From positions 434,001 to 498,000 of the forward strand of contig JAIVFI010000026.1 in NCBI GenBank assembly GCA_025558095.1: 64,000 nucleotides of DNA, read 5' to 3'. The notes beneath the pieces were generated by a model that was not told the DNA's origin, ran no database searches, and saw only the letters and a list, made by a program, of their open reading frames with translations. Each line of letters begins with the position of its first letter. Position 1 is the first letter of the stretch. Positions 19,994 through 30,341 of the stretch are shown here, piece by piece. The stretch comes from Hyaloraphidium curvatum. Lineage: Eukaryota; Monoblepharomycota; Hyaloraphidiomycetes; Hyaloraphidiales; Hyaloraphidiaceae. The position numbers and the translations under genes were made by a program.

Positions 19994-21163
19994 TCACCGC
20001 CATCCCTCCACGAGCCCCGCGACCCACTCCCTCCCCGCGACCGCGGCCGCAACCCCCGCGACGCACCCCACGCTGACCACCGCCCTCGCCGCCACCATCG
20101 GCCAGTCCACCTCCCACCCCCACCCGCCCGCCGCCTCGGGCACCGGCGCCAGCCGCAGCACCAGCGGGCCCCTGCACAGCGGGCACCTCCGCCTGCCGCC
20201 CGGCCCGGTGGGGTCGCCCCTTCGCAGGCGACGCAGCCAGCCCGAGCGCCGCGAGAGCATGACGGCGCCGGACGGGTCGCACCCGATCCAGCGTGACATG
20301 CAGCGGCGATGGGCGACGTGCGTGGGGTGCCGGCAGAAGCTCTCCAGGGGGTCAGATGAGGGCGTGTTGGAGGGGGGATGGATGGCGGGGGCGAGGGTTG
20401 GGGACCGGGGGGCGGAGGGCGGGTAGGCGCCCGGCAGGTCCGCCCCCTCGGAGTCCGAGTCCGAAGAATCGAGGTACGGGTCCGGATCCCACGCGGCGTC
20501 GGGCCCGGGAACGACGACGAAACTCGCTGCCGGGTCCATGCTCGCAACCGACGCCGTCGAGGCCGACGACGATGCCAGGTCCGTCCCCGTCAGCGGCTTG
20601 CCCTCGTCGTCCTCGAACAGCGGCGAGCCCAGGCAGATGCAGCACTCGTCGTCGCCGGCGGGGCCCTCCGGCGCCGGCCTGCCCGCGATGTGGAACGGGC
20701 TCGGCGGCGGGCCGAGCAGGGCGCGGAGCAGAAGGTGGTGCGCGATCTCGCCGGCGGCGCCGATGGCGACCATGAGTGCGAGGGCGCGGAGCGACTCCCG
20801 GGCGGCGCTGCCCCGTGCCGGTAGCGAGTATCCCGATCGCTGGAGCGGCAGAGCGGCGGCGGCGGCCCGCAGGAGCAGCCACGACAGCAGGAGCTCCCCG
20901 CAGGCCACTGCACGCGCGTCGTCCTCCGACACCTCCGAGGCCCTGAGCACGGAAACCGCCAGGCGGCCTTGCAAAACAAGCGACGCCCGCGTCCACGCCC
21001 CGCACGCCATGCCCAGCGCGACGAGGCGGAGCGAGTGCGGCCGCGGGAGCCTCGGCGGCACCGGGAACGGCGGGTCCGCGAAATTCGCAAACCAGAATAA
21101 CTTCATCATCGAGAGCGTAACGTCGTGGAGCACGAGCGTGACAAGCGGCACCCGCGCCGCCAT
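19994..21163 (-). CDS. Multi-pass membrane RING-type protein with an unusually long RING loop
   Basis: A 389-residue intronless frame. The N-terminal 150 residues contain several hydrophobic helices (for example LRLVALGMACGAW, ELLLSWLLLRAAAAALPL, ALALMVAIGAAGEIAHHLLL), so it is probably an endomembrane protein. A RING-like cluster follows in pieces. DECCICLGSP gives the first pair, then about 90 residues of Asp/Ser/Pro-rich disorder intervene. FCRHPTHVAHRRCMSRW gives the Cys-His-Cys core, and RCPLCRGPL the last pair. A final hydrophobic stretch (AARAVVSVGCVAGVAAAVA) suggests another membrane helix. The ligand order is compatible with a RING E3 ubiquitin ligase, but the inter-ligand loop is far longer than normal. 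Whether it still folds as a RING is inference. Confidence 0.68.
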   Translation of the reverse strand: MAARVPLVTLVLHDVTLSMMKLFWFANFADPPFPVPPRLPRPHSLRLVALGMACGAWTRASLVLQGRLAVSVLRASEVSEDDARAVACGELLLSWLLLRAAAAALPLQRSGYSLPARGSAARESLRALALMVAIGAAGEIAHHLLLRALLGPPPSPFHIAGRPAPEGPAGDDECCICLGSPLFEDDEGKPLTGTDLASSSASTASVASMDPAASFVVVPGPDAAWDPDPYLDSSDSDSEGADLPGAYPPSAPRSPTLAPAIHPPSNTPSSDPLESFCRHPTHVAHRRCMSRWIGCDPSGAVMLSRRSGWLRRLRRGDPTGPGGRRRCPLCRGPLVLRLAPVPEAAGGWGWEVDWPMVAARAVVSVGCVAGVAAAVAGREWVAGLVEGWR

Positions 21164-21456
21164 CGTGGAGGGGGAACTCGGGAGACGGGGTTTGGGGCCT
21201 GACAGCGGATCGCGCGAGGGCCAAGGGCTTGCCTCTTCCGGGTTGCCCCGGGATCGAAGATTCCTTTCCTGCCGCCATTGGAAGGCAGTTGTATGGACTG
21301 CCAGTGGAGCAGGTGCGTTGGCTCGCTATAATGCACTCCCAGTCCGCAGTTTTCGGTTCCGCACGAGCATGACTGGCTTCATCCCAAGAATAAAGAACAC
21401 ATCACATCATTTGTATTGCAGATTCTGCCCGTCTTCTTTCCGATGTGCTGTGCTCG

Positions 21457-21723
21457 CTACACCGCTGCCTGCCTCTGGGCCTGGAGCTGCGGCAACACCG
21501 CTTTCTGCAGCATCTCGGCCCGATTCCGCGTCGCATCCAGGCGCGCCTGCACCTTCTGGCGATCGACAGCACCAGAAGCAAGCTCGGGTCGCAGGCCGAC
21601 TTCCGCGGCCACGTCGGCGGCGATCATGGCGCGGATGAAGTCCACCAGCTGCGCCAACGCCCGGGCAGCGCAGGCGAGCGCAAGGGCGGCCAGGCAGGTC
21701 CGTGCAAAGGTTCGCTTGGTCAT
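21457..21723 (-). CDS. Small 88-residue protein with one membrane segment (tentative)
   Basis: The frame starts with MTKRTFARTCLAALALACAA, a signal-anchor-like hydrophobic stretch, followed by a charged helical tail (RQKVQARLDATRNRAEML). Its ATG overlaps the stop codon of the next minus-strand frame by four bases (ATGA), an arrangement usual in bacterial operons but odd here. It could be a separate small gene, a downstream exon, or chance. Confidence 0.33.
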   Translation of the reverse strand: MTKRTFARTCLAALALACAARALAQLVDFIRAMIAADVAAEVGLRPELASGAVDRQKVQARLDATRNRAEMLQKAVLPQLQAQRQAAV

Positions 21724-22241
21724 TCCTCCTCCCCCGAGCTGTCCGTCCCCTCATCGCTGCTCTCCGATTCACTCCCGCTCCCCTCCCACAGCTCCGCCCA
21801 CTCCCTGTCCTCGCGCACCGTCCTCAGGAACTCGCCCGCGTCCTCCTTGCGCACCGCCTTCCTCCCCTCGTCCCCGGGATGCCTTGCCGCGTTGAACCGC
21901 GACACGAAGCGGTGCATCCGCGTGCGCTCCCGCCGCAGCTCCTCCAGGCCGTAGCGGAGCCGGTCGGGTTCGCCGGCGAGGTCCTGCTTCAGCACGGCCT
22001 CGACGAGTTCGAACGCGTCCAGCTTGCCGGGGGGTTCGTCGTCCCGCGCCGCGTCCGCTTCCCCGTCGAGCTCCCGCGAGAAGAGGTCGGGCCGGAGGCG
22101 TCTGGGAATCTGCTGGAGAACAGCCAGCCTCGTTCTCTTTGGGGGCAGAAAGTATCTCGACGCCGCATTGGCGTCTTCGGCCCTGAGCAACTTGACCGCG
22201 TGGTCGGTTCTTGCACGGGAACGCCCCTCCTCGGAACTCAT
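21720..22241 (-). CDS. Hypothetical charged protein with acidic Ser/Glu tail
   Basis: A 173-residue frame from MSSEEGRSRARTDHAV to a strongly acidic tail (GSESESSDEGTDSSGEEE). The body is helical and charged (KLDAFELVEAVLKQDL, LEELRRERTRMHRFVSRF). In-frame ATGs further upstream (22319, 22346) would overlap the divergent membrane-protein gene, so the inner ATG is preferred. I do not recognise a domain. Composition would fit a nuclear or ribosome-associated factor, but that is speculation. Confidence 0.5.
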   Translation of the reverse strand: MSSEEGRSRARTDHAVKLLRAEDANAASRYFLPPKRTRLAVLQQIPRRLRPDLFSRELDGEADAARDDEPPGKLDAFELVEAVLKQDLAGEPDRLRYGLEELRRERTRMHRFVSRFNAARHPGDEGRKAVRKEDAGEFLRTVREDREWAELWEGSGSESESSDEGTDSSGEEE

Positions 22242-22312
22242 TGCCCACCGGGCGGGCGACCACGACTGTCCTTGCCCGCTCCGCGATTGCGCCGGCGACG
22301 TGGACCGTGCAG

Positions 22313-23160
22313 ACGCCATCGTCCGGATCTTGGAGTTTGCCTTCACCTCCTTCGTTCACTTCCTGATCATCCCCTTCCTGCTCTGGACCCCGGCCGTCAG
22401 CCTCGGTACCTCCTTTTGGAGCTCGGCCTGGGCCCTCGCCGCGGCCCTGTGCATCCTCTCACCCGTTCCGCTCATCGTGGCCACGCTCTCGCGCATCCTC
22501 TTCACGCCGAGCCTCGTCTCACTCAGACACGAGGCCCGCCTGCGCGTCCGTGCCACCGCACTGGCCATGGAAGACCTCCTGGAGCGGTATCGGCGCCTCG
22601 TGCCCCTCCGCACGGCGCCCGAACACCCCGAACGGGAACAGTACCTGGACGTCTGCCGGACCCTGTCCCAGCACTGGTCCTCCGCGGACCGCTTCTTCCC
22701 CGTCCCCGCCCGCGCCGCCCTCGTGGGGGCCGGCTCTGCGCTGCTCATTTCCTTCATCCTCAATGCCGCCGCGGGCTGCATCACCGCCTGGCAGCTCGCC
22801 GCCCTCGCCTACCTCGCCGTCTTCATCGCCACCATCCTCGTGCAGGTCGCCGCGCAGAACGCCGGGGTGACGGACTGCACAGACCTCTGGGCGCAGGCCT
22901 CGGGCCAGCTCCGCTCGCTCGCTTTGGAATGCGGCGCCGACGATCCCGGGACGGCGGTGGTCCGGCACGACGCCGCGCTGGCCGGCTTCGTGGACAGGGG
23001 CCGGCTGTTCCGCGCCAAGATGTTCGGGCTAACGGTGGATTTCGGGCTGCTGAGGGCGCTGGTGGCCACGGCCGTGACGATTGCGGTGGGGCTGTTTGGG
23101 ATACTGCGGGGGGCGGGGCTCAGGGTGACGCTCGAGACGTTCTGTCCAATGGTCGACTGA
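22313..23160 (+). CDS. Multi-pass membrane protein, start not resolved
   Basis: From an acceptor-like cag at 22310-22312 a continuous frame encodes about 280 residues with five apparent transmembrane helices (FVHFLIIPFLLW, WALAAALCILSPVPLIVATL, ALVGAGSALLISFIL, LAYLAVFIATILVQVA, ALVATAVTIAVGLFGIL). A soluble charged segment sits between the second and third (EDLLERYRRLVPLRTAPEHP). No suitable ATG precedes the first helix in this frame, so a short upstream exon is needed. An internal ATG at 22567 would delete two helices. Family not recognised. Transporter or scaffold roles cannot be told apart from sequence. Confidence 0.5.
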
Positions 23161-23348
23161 GCGGCTGCAGGCGTCGAGGACGTACAATTAGCGAGAATGG
23201 GGCCGATGGGGTTGCGACCGGCTTTGGCAGATCAAATGTCATTGAGAGTTTGCATCTGGTCAGTTGCATCTGGTCTTGACCGTGATCAATGACGTGTCGG
23301 AACCGCAAACCGCAAACCAACAGGACGTCGATCCCCCCAGCGGCCGAG

Positions 23349-24589
23349 ATGGCCCGCGCCGCGACCTGGAAAGATTTCGACCGCGGCCTCTTCTGCCACA
23401 CCATCACGGAGGCCGTGGTGGGCTTCGCCACTTTCGTGTCCTCGGCCGCCGACAGGTTCCTTGCTACGGAAACGTCGTCGTGGCCGCGGCTGTGGGCCGC
23501 CGGCATCGAAGCTGCGATGGACAAGCAGACAAACCGAGTTGCGGGGCCGCAGAACATCATGCTCCCCTTCTTTCGGAACCTGCCGGGCTGGAAGACCCTC
23601 GGCGTGCACTTCTTCCCCGGCGGCAGGGTGCCGGCCGACGGAGCACCGCAGGCGCTCAGAAATGATGTGGGGCTCGAGATCTTTGGCCGTGCCTTTCACA
23701 CCGGCCGGCAGGCCGCGCTGCAGCTCGCCGAAATGGCGTCCGCCGTGGGTTGGAAGCCCCTTTGGGACGGCGGGCGCGATGCCACCGGGGCCCCCGACAA
23801 GGACGACCCGCTCTACAAGGTCTACCGCGGCTTCTTCGTCATGGCTGCCGAGTTTCTGGTCTTCCGCATCCTGGCCGACATGGCCATGTCCGAGATGACC
23901 GGCCGCAGGCTCTCCCGCGACGTCGAGTTCCTCGATCTCGCCGCGGACCTGATGCTGCTCATGCGGCCGGCCGTCGACGCGGGCGGTCTCCACTACCCCG
24001 CGCACGAGGACGGGTCGCCCTCGGATCCCGCGGAAGTCGCCCTGATGTACACGGTCTTCCTGTGCGCCCTGCTGCCCATGTTCGGCCAGTCGACCGCCAC
24101 TACCTGGGCCGAGCACTCCGCCGCGCTTGCCAAGCAGGTACGACCGCCTGGCCGATTGCGCATGCGTCTCTCCCTGATCCTGGGTCCCAGGGACTCAGGG
24201 CGCCCGCGTACCACCTCCTCGACTCGCTCAACGTCTTCCTCGACTCGCTCCCGCCCGGCGACCGGAGCCAAGAGGAATGCGACTCGCTGCACGGGAACCT
24301 CTCGCACCTGCAGCTCCTGCTGTCGCGCAAGGCCGGGGACCGGTCGTGCCCGTGCTGCCGCGAGCGCGTGCGGCACGCGGACCTGAAGGAGCGCTGCGAC
24401 GAGTGCGGCAAGGCTGCCGGCTCCGGCGTCAAGCTGCGCAAGTGCGGGCGGTGCAAGACGGCGCACTACTGCTCCGTGGAGTGCCAGAAGCGCGCGTGGG
24501 CGGGAGGGCACAGGAAAGTCTGCACGGAGGTGAAGAAGGCCGAGGTGGTCGGGGAGGCGGCCGGCGACGGGGCCGGGGAGGCAGCCTGA
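23349..24589 (+). CDS. MYND-type zinc-finger protein
   Basis: Two exons (23349-24137, 24191-24589; 53-base intron) give 395 residues. The first 300 are helical and unrecognised, with hydrophobic helices such as YTVFLCALLPMFG and AAEFLVFRILADMAM that may be buried rather than membrane. The C-terminus carries cysteine clusters: RSCPCCRERV, then ERCDECGK, then RKCGRCKTAHYCSVECQ, with the closing His and Cys in GGHRKVC, a complete MYND finger. MYND fingers bind short proline-rich peptides and mediate protein contacts. The ATG at 23349 (MARAATWKDF) is taken because upstream residues are low quality. It is one of three MYND genes in this window. Confidence 0.82.
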
Positions 24590-25308
24590 ACGGTCAGCAG
24601 CTTTGATCGAGGTGGATGGAGTGCAATGGAGCAGCCGTAAATGGCTCCTCTTCTGTATTGGCTTTCGAGGTCCCGCCCGACGTTCGTGTCGGAACGGCAG
24701 CAAACGGAGGCTGACCCAAACCCTCCAGTCCGGTGCGGCCACATGGGGATCCCGACGCGGATCGAGTGCAGGAAGACATACACGAGGGCCCCTGGAGCCA
24801 TCCATACCATGGATGGCTCCTTTGCCGCCCATGATTCACCGGCCCCGTCCGAGCATGCACGTGGCTTGCGGGGTTTCTGGCCGGCGGCGCAATTCGCATC
24901 GACCGCCCCGGCATCTCGGACAGGTTCTTCCAGGGCAGCGCGTCCGGCACCACCTTCTGCCTGCGGTTCAACGCGACGGTGGACGGAACCGTGTCGATCA
25001 CCCAGGCCGTCGGCGCGTGCCCGATCGTCGCGGGGACGGTGACGGGATCGTACGCGGAGCCGGCGGACAGCGCGCCCGGCGCGTGCATGGCGCCGGTGTC
25101 GTGCAGGTTCGGGGACGCTGACGATCGCGAATCCGTTCCCGTAGCGGGATGCGGAAAGAACGGACGGACGGATCCAAACCGCTGGACCCAAACCGCTGAC
25201 TGGACTTGGCCCGACGCATGCCAAGGCCGTCAAACACAACAGATAATCACCGACACAGCTTGCCGTACATGTACATACTTCCCCATCCATCCATCCGCCC
25301 GCGGACGC
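24590..25308 (+). other. Intergenic region with an orphan coding-like segment near 24850-25130
   Basis: Within this 719-base gap one plus-strand frame reads like protein for about 90 residues: AGGAIRIDRPGISDRFFQGS, then FCLRFNATVDGTVSITQAV, then VAGTVTGSYAEP with spaced cysteines. It follows an in-frame stop and has no ATG, signal peptide or clear donor, so it may be one exon of an unresolved gene or a decayed extracellular-domain fragment. The rest of the gap shows nothing. Confidence 0.25.
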
Positions 25309-26797
25309 TCACAGCAGCGCGGCGACCAGCGCCGCCACCGCCGCCCCAACCCCGGCGGACGCCGCGCGCGCCGCCCCCGCGGGGCGCGAGAAGGTCGTCG
25401 TGCTCAGCGCGGCGATCTCGCTGCTCGCCGCCGGCGTCGACGTGCCGGTGGTGCGGACGACGGTGGTAAGGGTGCCCGTGGTGCGCACGGTGCTGCCGCC
25501 GAGGGTGCCGGTGGTGCGGTCGATGGTGGTGAACCCCGCGGTGCCGGTGGTGCGGTCGATGGTGGTGAGGGTGCCCGTGGTGCGGACGGTGCTCCCCCCC
25601 AGGGTGCCGGTGGTCTGCGCCGCCGACCCCGTCCCCGTCGGAACCGGCGACCCCGTGGTCTCCAGCTCCCCGCCGCTCTCGGTCGGATCCGGCTGCCCGT
25701 CTTCCACGAGGAAGCTCCGCAGCGCCTCGGGAACCAGCACCGAGTCCAGCAGCTGGATCACCCCGTTGGCCGCCCCCGAGTCGGGGATGGCGGGCTGCAC
25801 CCACGAGTTGGGCTCGGAGGAGAAGCCGTCCTCTGCACCGGTGACGGCGCCGGGGACGCCGAAGAACTGGCCCAGCGGGGAGACGGTGCGCTCGAGGGGG
25901 TCGCCCTGCAGCGTGCGGTACCGCGTCGAGGCCGGGAGGTTGGGCTGCAGGACGTAGGAGGGGGGGTCGGGGATCACGTGGTAGCGGACGACCTGGTCCA
26001 CCTGGGCCGGGGTCAGGGCCGAGCCGGGGCCGGCGAGGAAGTCGGTCCAGGCGCTGTCGAGAGGCGCGAGCACGGTGCATTTCGGGTACCCGTCCGTGGG
26101 CGGGAGGCGTGCGGCAAAGGCGGCGGCCGAGGCCGAGTCGTCGCCCGAGATCAGCCCGCCGTCCTTGAGAGATCTGGCGACGCTGGGGTACGGCGCCAGC
26201 ATGCTCGACACGACGACCAGCGTGCCCTGGTCGGCGGGGAACCGGCGCGCCACCAGGGAGTACGTGAGCCCCGAGCGCACGCCGCCCTCGTCCCCCTCGG
26301 CGGCGGGGCTGAGCGACACGGTCTGTGCGTCCAAAGTTGTGAGCTTGGAAGGGTGCGCGGCGGTCAGCGCGGTGTCGTAGGTGCCCGCGGCGTCGGCGGG
26401 CAGAAAGCGCGGGACCAAATGGTTGGCCATCAGCCCCGATCGCGCCTGCTCGTTGGTGCGGGGATCGTAGCCGTACAGCGCGGCAAAGTCGTACTCGTCA
26501 TTTTCCAGCTGGTTGGTCCAGGCCTCGTCGGTGAAGGCGAACACGGTTGCCGAGTTGGGCGGGCCGGCGAGCGCGGCCTGCAGCGGGGCATAGGACGGCG
26601 CCCACTCGGCGAATTGGTTTAGCGTGAAATCGAACTCGCTGTCGTTGGCTGGAGGCGCGATGAGCACGGGGGAGCCCGCGGGCGGCGTGCGGCCCACCGG
26701 CGTTGACGCGCGCGATGATCGCCGCCATCGACTCGGCGCGGGCGGCCGGCAGCGCGGCCAGCGCGAGCAGCGCGAGGAGCGCGCCGCGGGGGTGCAT
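25309..26797 (-). CDS. Fasciclin (FAS1)-domain cell-surface protein with Thr-rich repeats
   Basis: Two minus-strand exons (26797-26698 and 26648-25309; 49-base intron) give 479 residues. A signal peptide (MHPRGALLALLALAALPA) is followed by two FAS1-like regions. The first holds ATVFAFTDEAWTNQL and ANHLVPRFLP. The second is clearer: CTVLAPLDSAWTDFLAG, VDQVVRYHVIPD, STRYRTLQG and NGVIQLLDSVLVPEAL. FAS1 domains act in adhesion and matrix contact. The C-terminal stalk contains near-perfect Thr-rich repeats (units like TTGTLGGSTVR and TTGTLTTIDR), expected to be O-glycosylated. It ends with a small-residue hydrophobic tail (VGAAVAALVAALL) that fits a GPI-anchor signal. The intron is needed to connect the signal peptide to the first FAS1 region in frame. 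Confidence 0.87.
25438..25616 (-). repeat. Tandem Thr-Gly repeats in the FAS1 stalk
   Basis: The segment repeats blocks that translate to TTGTLGGSTVR, TTGTLTTIDR and TTGTLTTVVR, with nearly identical nucleotides. In-frame tandem repeats of this kind change length easily and set the height of surface stalks. Confidence 0.8.
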
Positions 26798-27468
26798 CGC
26801 GGCGGTCGGAGGGCGACGGGCTCCGGACGGCGCTCAGCACGGTGGCGGTTCAATCGCCGCGTCGGTGGCGCAGCAAAGACCTCTTGCCGCAGTCGATCGG
26901 TCCGGCAGCAGCCTCAATCATGAAGAATGAGCAATGTGGAGGGCCGTGAGTTGGAGAGCAACTCGGGGGGACCTGAATAATGTATTGCTGGGGCGGAACC
27001 AGGCTTCCTTGGAGCACGTCCGTCGGCGTTGGTAAGTGAGTGAGGGATCTTCCACTCCAGGCATCGGCCGAGGGGCTCGAAAGGCCGGAAGCGGGCGGTC
27101 AACACCTGCCCTGTCGTCCGATGACACGTCTTATCAACGGGCAGGGCGTTGGCCGAGCCGGCCATGCACCCCGCGCGGGGCGGCCGGCCTTTACCTTGCG
27201 CGTACCAGGGGGTTCGGTATACCTACTGGTGGCGGCAGCCGCGGACTCGGAGGCGCACTTCCGCGGCCGGTTTCGGCAGCGGCTAGATGAAGCCTGAATC
27301 TGCCGTGGTTTGGTGGGCGGATGGTGATGGCAGGCCGAAGTGCGCCGTGCGTTAGGAGTGCAAGGGCGTCGGGCGCGGCGGACGCGGCGGCAAGGGACTA
27401 GGGCTGAATCGACACCGCGTACCTGCCGGCCTCCCGGGCACCCGCCACCTCCGCGGCCCGCGAAAACG
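26798..27468. other. Divergent intergenic region
   Basis: These 671 bases lie between the FAS1 gene (-) and the GIGQ-repeat gene (+). No exon, RNA gene or repeat was recognised. Confidence 0.4.
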
Positions 27469-29621
27469 ATGGACGGCGCGACCGGCTACGGCGGCTACGG
27501 CGGCATGCGGCCGGGCGGCGCGCCGGCGTTCCGGCCCGGCTTCCCGCCGTTCTACTACGACGCGCGCTTCGGCGTGCCGGGCCAGCCGCCGCAGGGCCCG
27601 CCGCTCGGCGGGCAGCCGCAGCTGGGAGGGCAGGGCATCGGGCAGCCGGGCATCGGGCAGGCCTTGGGCCAGGGCATCGGGCAGGGAATCGGGCAGGGGA
27701 TCGGGCAGCCCCTCGGCCAGGCGGGGATGCCGAACATGGGGCAGCCAACCATGGGCCAGCCAACCATGGGCCAGCCGCCGATAGGCCAGCCTCCCATGGG
27801 CCAGCAGATGCAGCAGATGGCAGGGCAGCCCATGCCGGGGCAGCCCGGCCAGCTGATGATGGCGCCGATGGGCTACCAGAACTTCCGCCCAGATTTCTAC
27901 CCCTACTACGCCGCCCCGGGCTACCCGCCGCCGCAGTACTTCCGCCCCCCGCCGCCGGACCGCCGCGACTCGCTCGAGGACTTCCGCCCGCAGTACTCTT
28001 TCGAGCCCCAGGCCAACCTGCAGGCACACGGCGCGGGGCAGCTCCGCGGCTCGGCGTCGCCCGGCGCGGGGTACTTTGCCCCCTCGCCCGGGCAGCAGCG
28101 CGTTTACCAGGCGCATCAGGCGCAGCAGCCTCCCCCGCCCTCGGCCCCAGCAGCGCCGGCCTCGCAGCCCGTCCCCACGCTGCTCCTCGAGCCCCCGCGG
28201 CGTCCGCGCCCGGCGCAGGAGCCGGATGTGCTGACCGAGGACGGCGCCAGCGCGGCCGACGACGACGGCGAGGGCAAGGACGGGGACGAATGGCAGCCCA
28301 GGAAGAAGAAGGCGCCCAAGAAGCTCGGGCTGCCCCCCACCCCCGCAAAGAGGGCCGCGCCGGCGCTGGGGGGAAAGGCGGACCATTCCAAGCTCAAGCT
28401 GGCGGCGCTGGAGTACCTGCGCGGGCCGGACATGCGGGGGGTCGGGCCCAAGCACTACAAGGAGATCTGGGGTAATGGCTGCGGCGCGCCGGCGTGTGGC
28501 TTTCTCTCACCCTCTTTGCGTGTGCGCAGAAAACCTGCCCGAGGAGACCAGGCAGACGTTCCACCCCGAGCTCCACGACTCGCCCTCGCGGCTGTTTCAG
28601 TACCTCCAGAACACGCTCAACTCGTGGATCACGCGCTTCGAGAACCTGCGCAAGCTCAAGGACGGCGTGTACGAGTACGTGCCCAGTGGGTACCCCCGCT
28701 TGCCCCCCGGATCGCCCCCTTTTAACCATCCCCCGTTCGAAAGACGTCTCCGGCGCCCCCGGAAGCTCCGGCGGCGACACCCCCCTGCGCCCCAGCGACA
28801 CCGAGGACTTCCCCGGCGCCCCCTCCCGCCGCGCCGCCAAGCCCCGCGACGCCAGCCCCGCCAGCGACCTGTCCCTCAAGCCGCCCGCGGAGCCCGAGGA
28901 CGGCGCGTCGGGGGGGGAGGACGACGCGGAGCGGGCGCGGTACCCGCGCCGCCGCCGCGGGGACGACGCCCAGACGGGTGCGACGCTCGCCCAGGGACAG
29001 GGCGACCTCCTCGAGCCGGCGGCGAAGCGCCCCCGCGGCGGCGCCGTCCCCGTGCCCGCCTCCCGCCGCCCGAACGGCCGCCCGTTCCGCCCGCCGACGC
29101 CGCCGCTGTACAGCAACTACAACGCGTTCCAGCCCCCGCCCGAGTTCTTCGGCACCGAGAACCCGTTCCTGGGCAACTTCAGCCTCGCGGTGGATTCGCT
29201 GCTCTTCTGCGCCAACAGGCTCGAGAGGAAGCGCGGGGACCTGCAGCCCTCGGACCCCGTCGCGGCGGCCCTGGACGCCGGCAGCGCGGCGGCGGCCGCG
29301 GCGCTCGCGAGGAACGACGCCGCCGCGGCCGCGGTGAACGGGGTGCTGGCGCCCACATGGACCATGGCGACGCAGATCCGCGCGTACGAGACGCGGCAGA
29401 AGGAGCTCAAGAAGGCATACGACGAGCTGCTCTCGCGCGCCGCCGCCGTGCGGGACGAGGCGAAGGCCAACGCGGAAAAGTTCATGGCGACCGAGGTGCG
29501 GGGCGGGGGGAACGTGGAGGCGCTGGTGGCGAGGTTGGAGGGGGCGAGGGGGGAGGTGCTAGAGGCGGAGAGGGGGATGAAGGAGCTCAGGAAGGGGTTG
29601 GAGGGGAAGGGGGAGGCATGA
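27469..29621 (+). CDS. Low-complexity protein with GIGQ repeats and a conserved helical middle domain
   Basis: Three exons (27469-28471, 28530-28685, 28744-29621; both introns 58 bases) give 678 residues. The first 130 residues are Gly/Pro/Gln/Met-rich, with GIGQ and MGQP repeats and aromatic punctuation (YGGYGGM, FPPFYYD), a prion-like composition. After an acidic stretch and a basic KKKAPKK patch comes a compact segment spanning the exon junctions (LAALEYLRGPDMRGVGPKHY, then ENLPEETRQTFHP, FQYLQNTLNSWITRFENL). Its start is loosely like a winged-helix HARE-HTH module. A second disordered, basic region (RYPRRRRGDD, KRPRGG) precedes a C-terminal coiled coil (RQKELKKAYDELLSRAAAV). The whole suggests a nuclear scaffold or chromatin-associated factor. 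I do not recognise the family. Confidence 0.72.
27628..27820 (+). repeat. GIGQ / MGQP codon repeats
   Basis: Imperfect 12-15 base units encode GIGQ, GIGQP and MGQPTMGQP in tandem. Purely coding repeat inside the preceding gene. Confidence 0.7.
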
Positions 29622-30341
29622 GGGGGGAGGGGGAGGGGAAAGCCGATGTATACCTTTTGCGAGCGCTCGGACGTTGTACAGATGCAGCCGATCTTCGAAT
29701 GAAGAGGCCTAGAAGAGCGAGGAGGTGATCTTGTCCGAGGGGGTTGTGCGAGCATGAGTCAACGATGTCAATAGTGTGGCCCCCCCAGCCATCCCACCGC
29801 CTCGCTCAGAGGAAAGGCCTTACGATGAATCGAATAAAAAAAAGGCGAAATGATGGCTCTTCCTTCGCTCATACATTTGCAGCTGGTTGCCGTGCGGTTC
29901 TGGTCGTGATGGCGCAGAGTGGCGCGATCACATGAGCCCCGACTCAACGCCTCACTGCCACAGATGCCGACGATCCCGACTGCCGACGCTGGCCCCGCGC
30001 ACCACCAACTCCCCCTGGATCGACAGTTCAGACCTCCCCCAATTTGACTGATTTCTCCTAACAGAGCCGCGCGTCTTGCGGCGAAAAGAGCGGAAGTTCA
30101 GAGTGACCACCGCGTCTCAAAGCCTGACGCGAACGCATCGCAGCAGCGCTTCGCGGTTGCGGCCGGACGGCGCGTCGGGCGGACGCCCCTGAGCGAGATC
30201 CTGCGCGCGCCAGTTGCGGTGCCGCGCACGACGGACCTTCTCTCCGAGCGTCTGCCGGACTGTTGAACTCCCTCCGGATCGTAGAGGAATCGTCTCCGCG
30301 CCTTGTTGGCCCCCGGAGTTGCGTTGCGGACGGAGTGAACG
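29622..30341. other. Intergenic region before the second MYND gene
   Basis: These 720 bases include an AT-richer part around 29750-30060. No gene, tRNA or repeat seen. Confidence 0.4.

Noticed and set aside
20538-21638. A long plus-strand frame across the RING gene
   Set aside because: Low-complexity shadow of the minus-strand gene; no motif, no splice logic.
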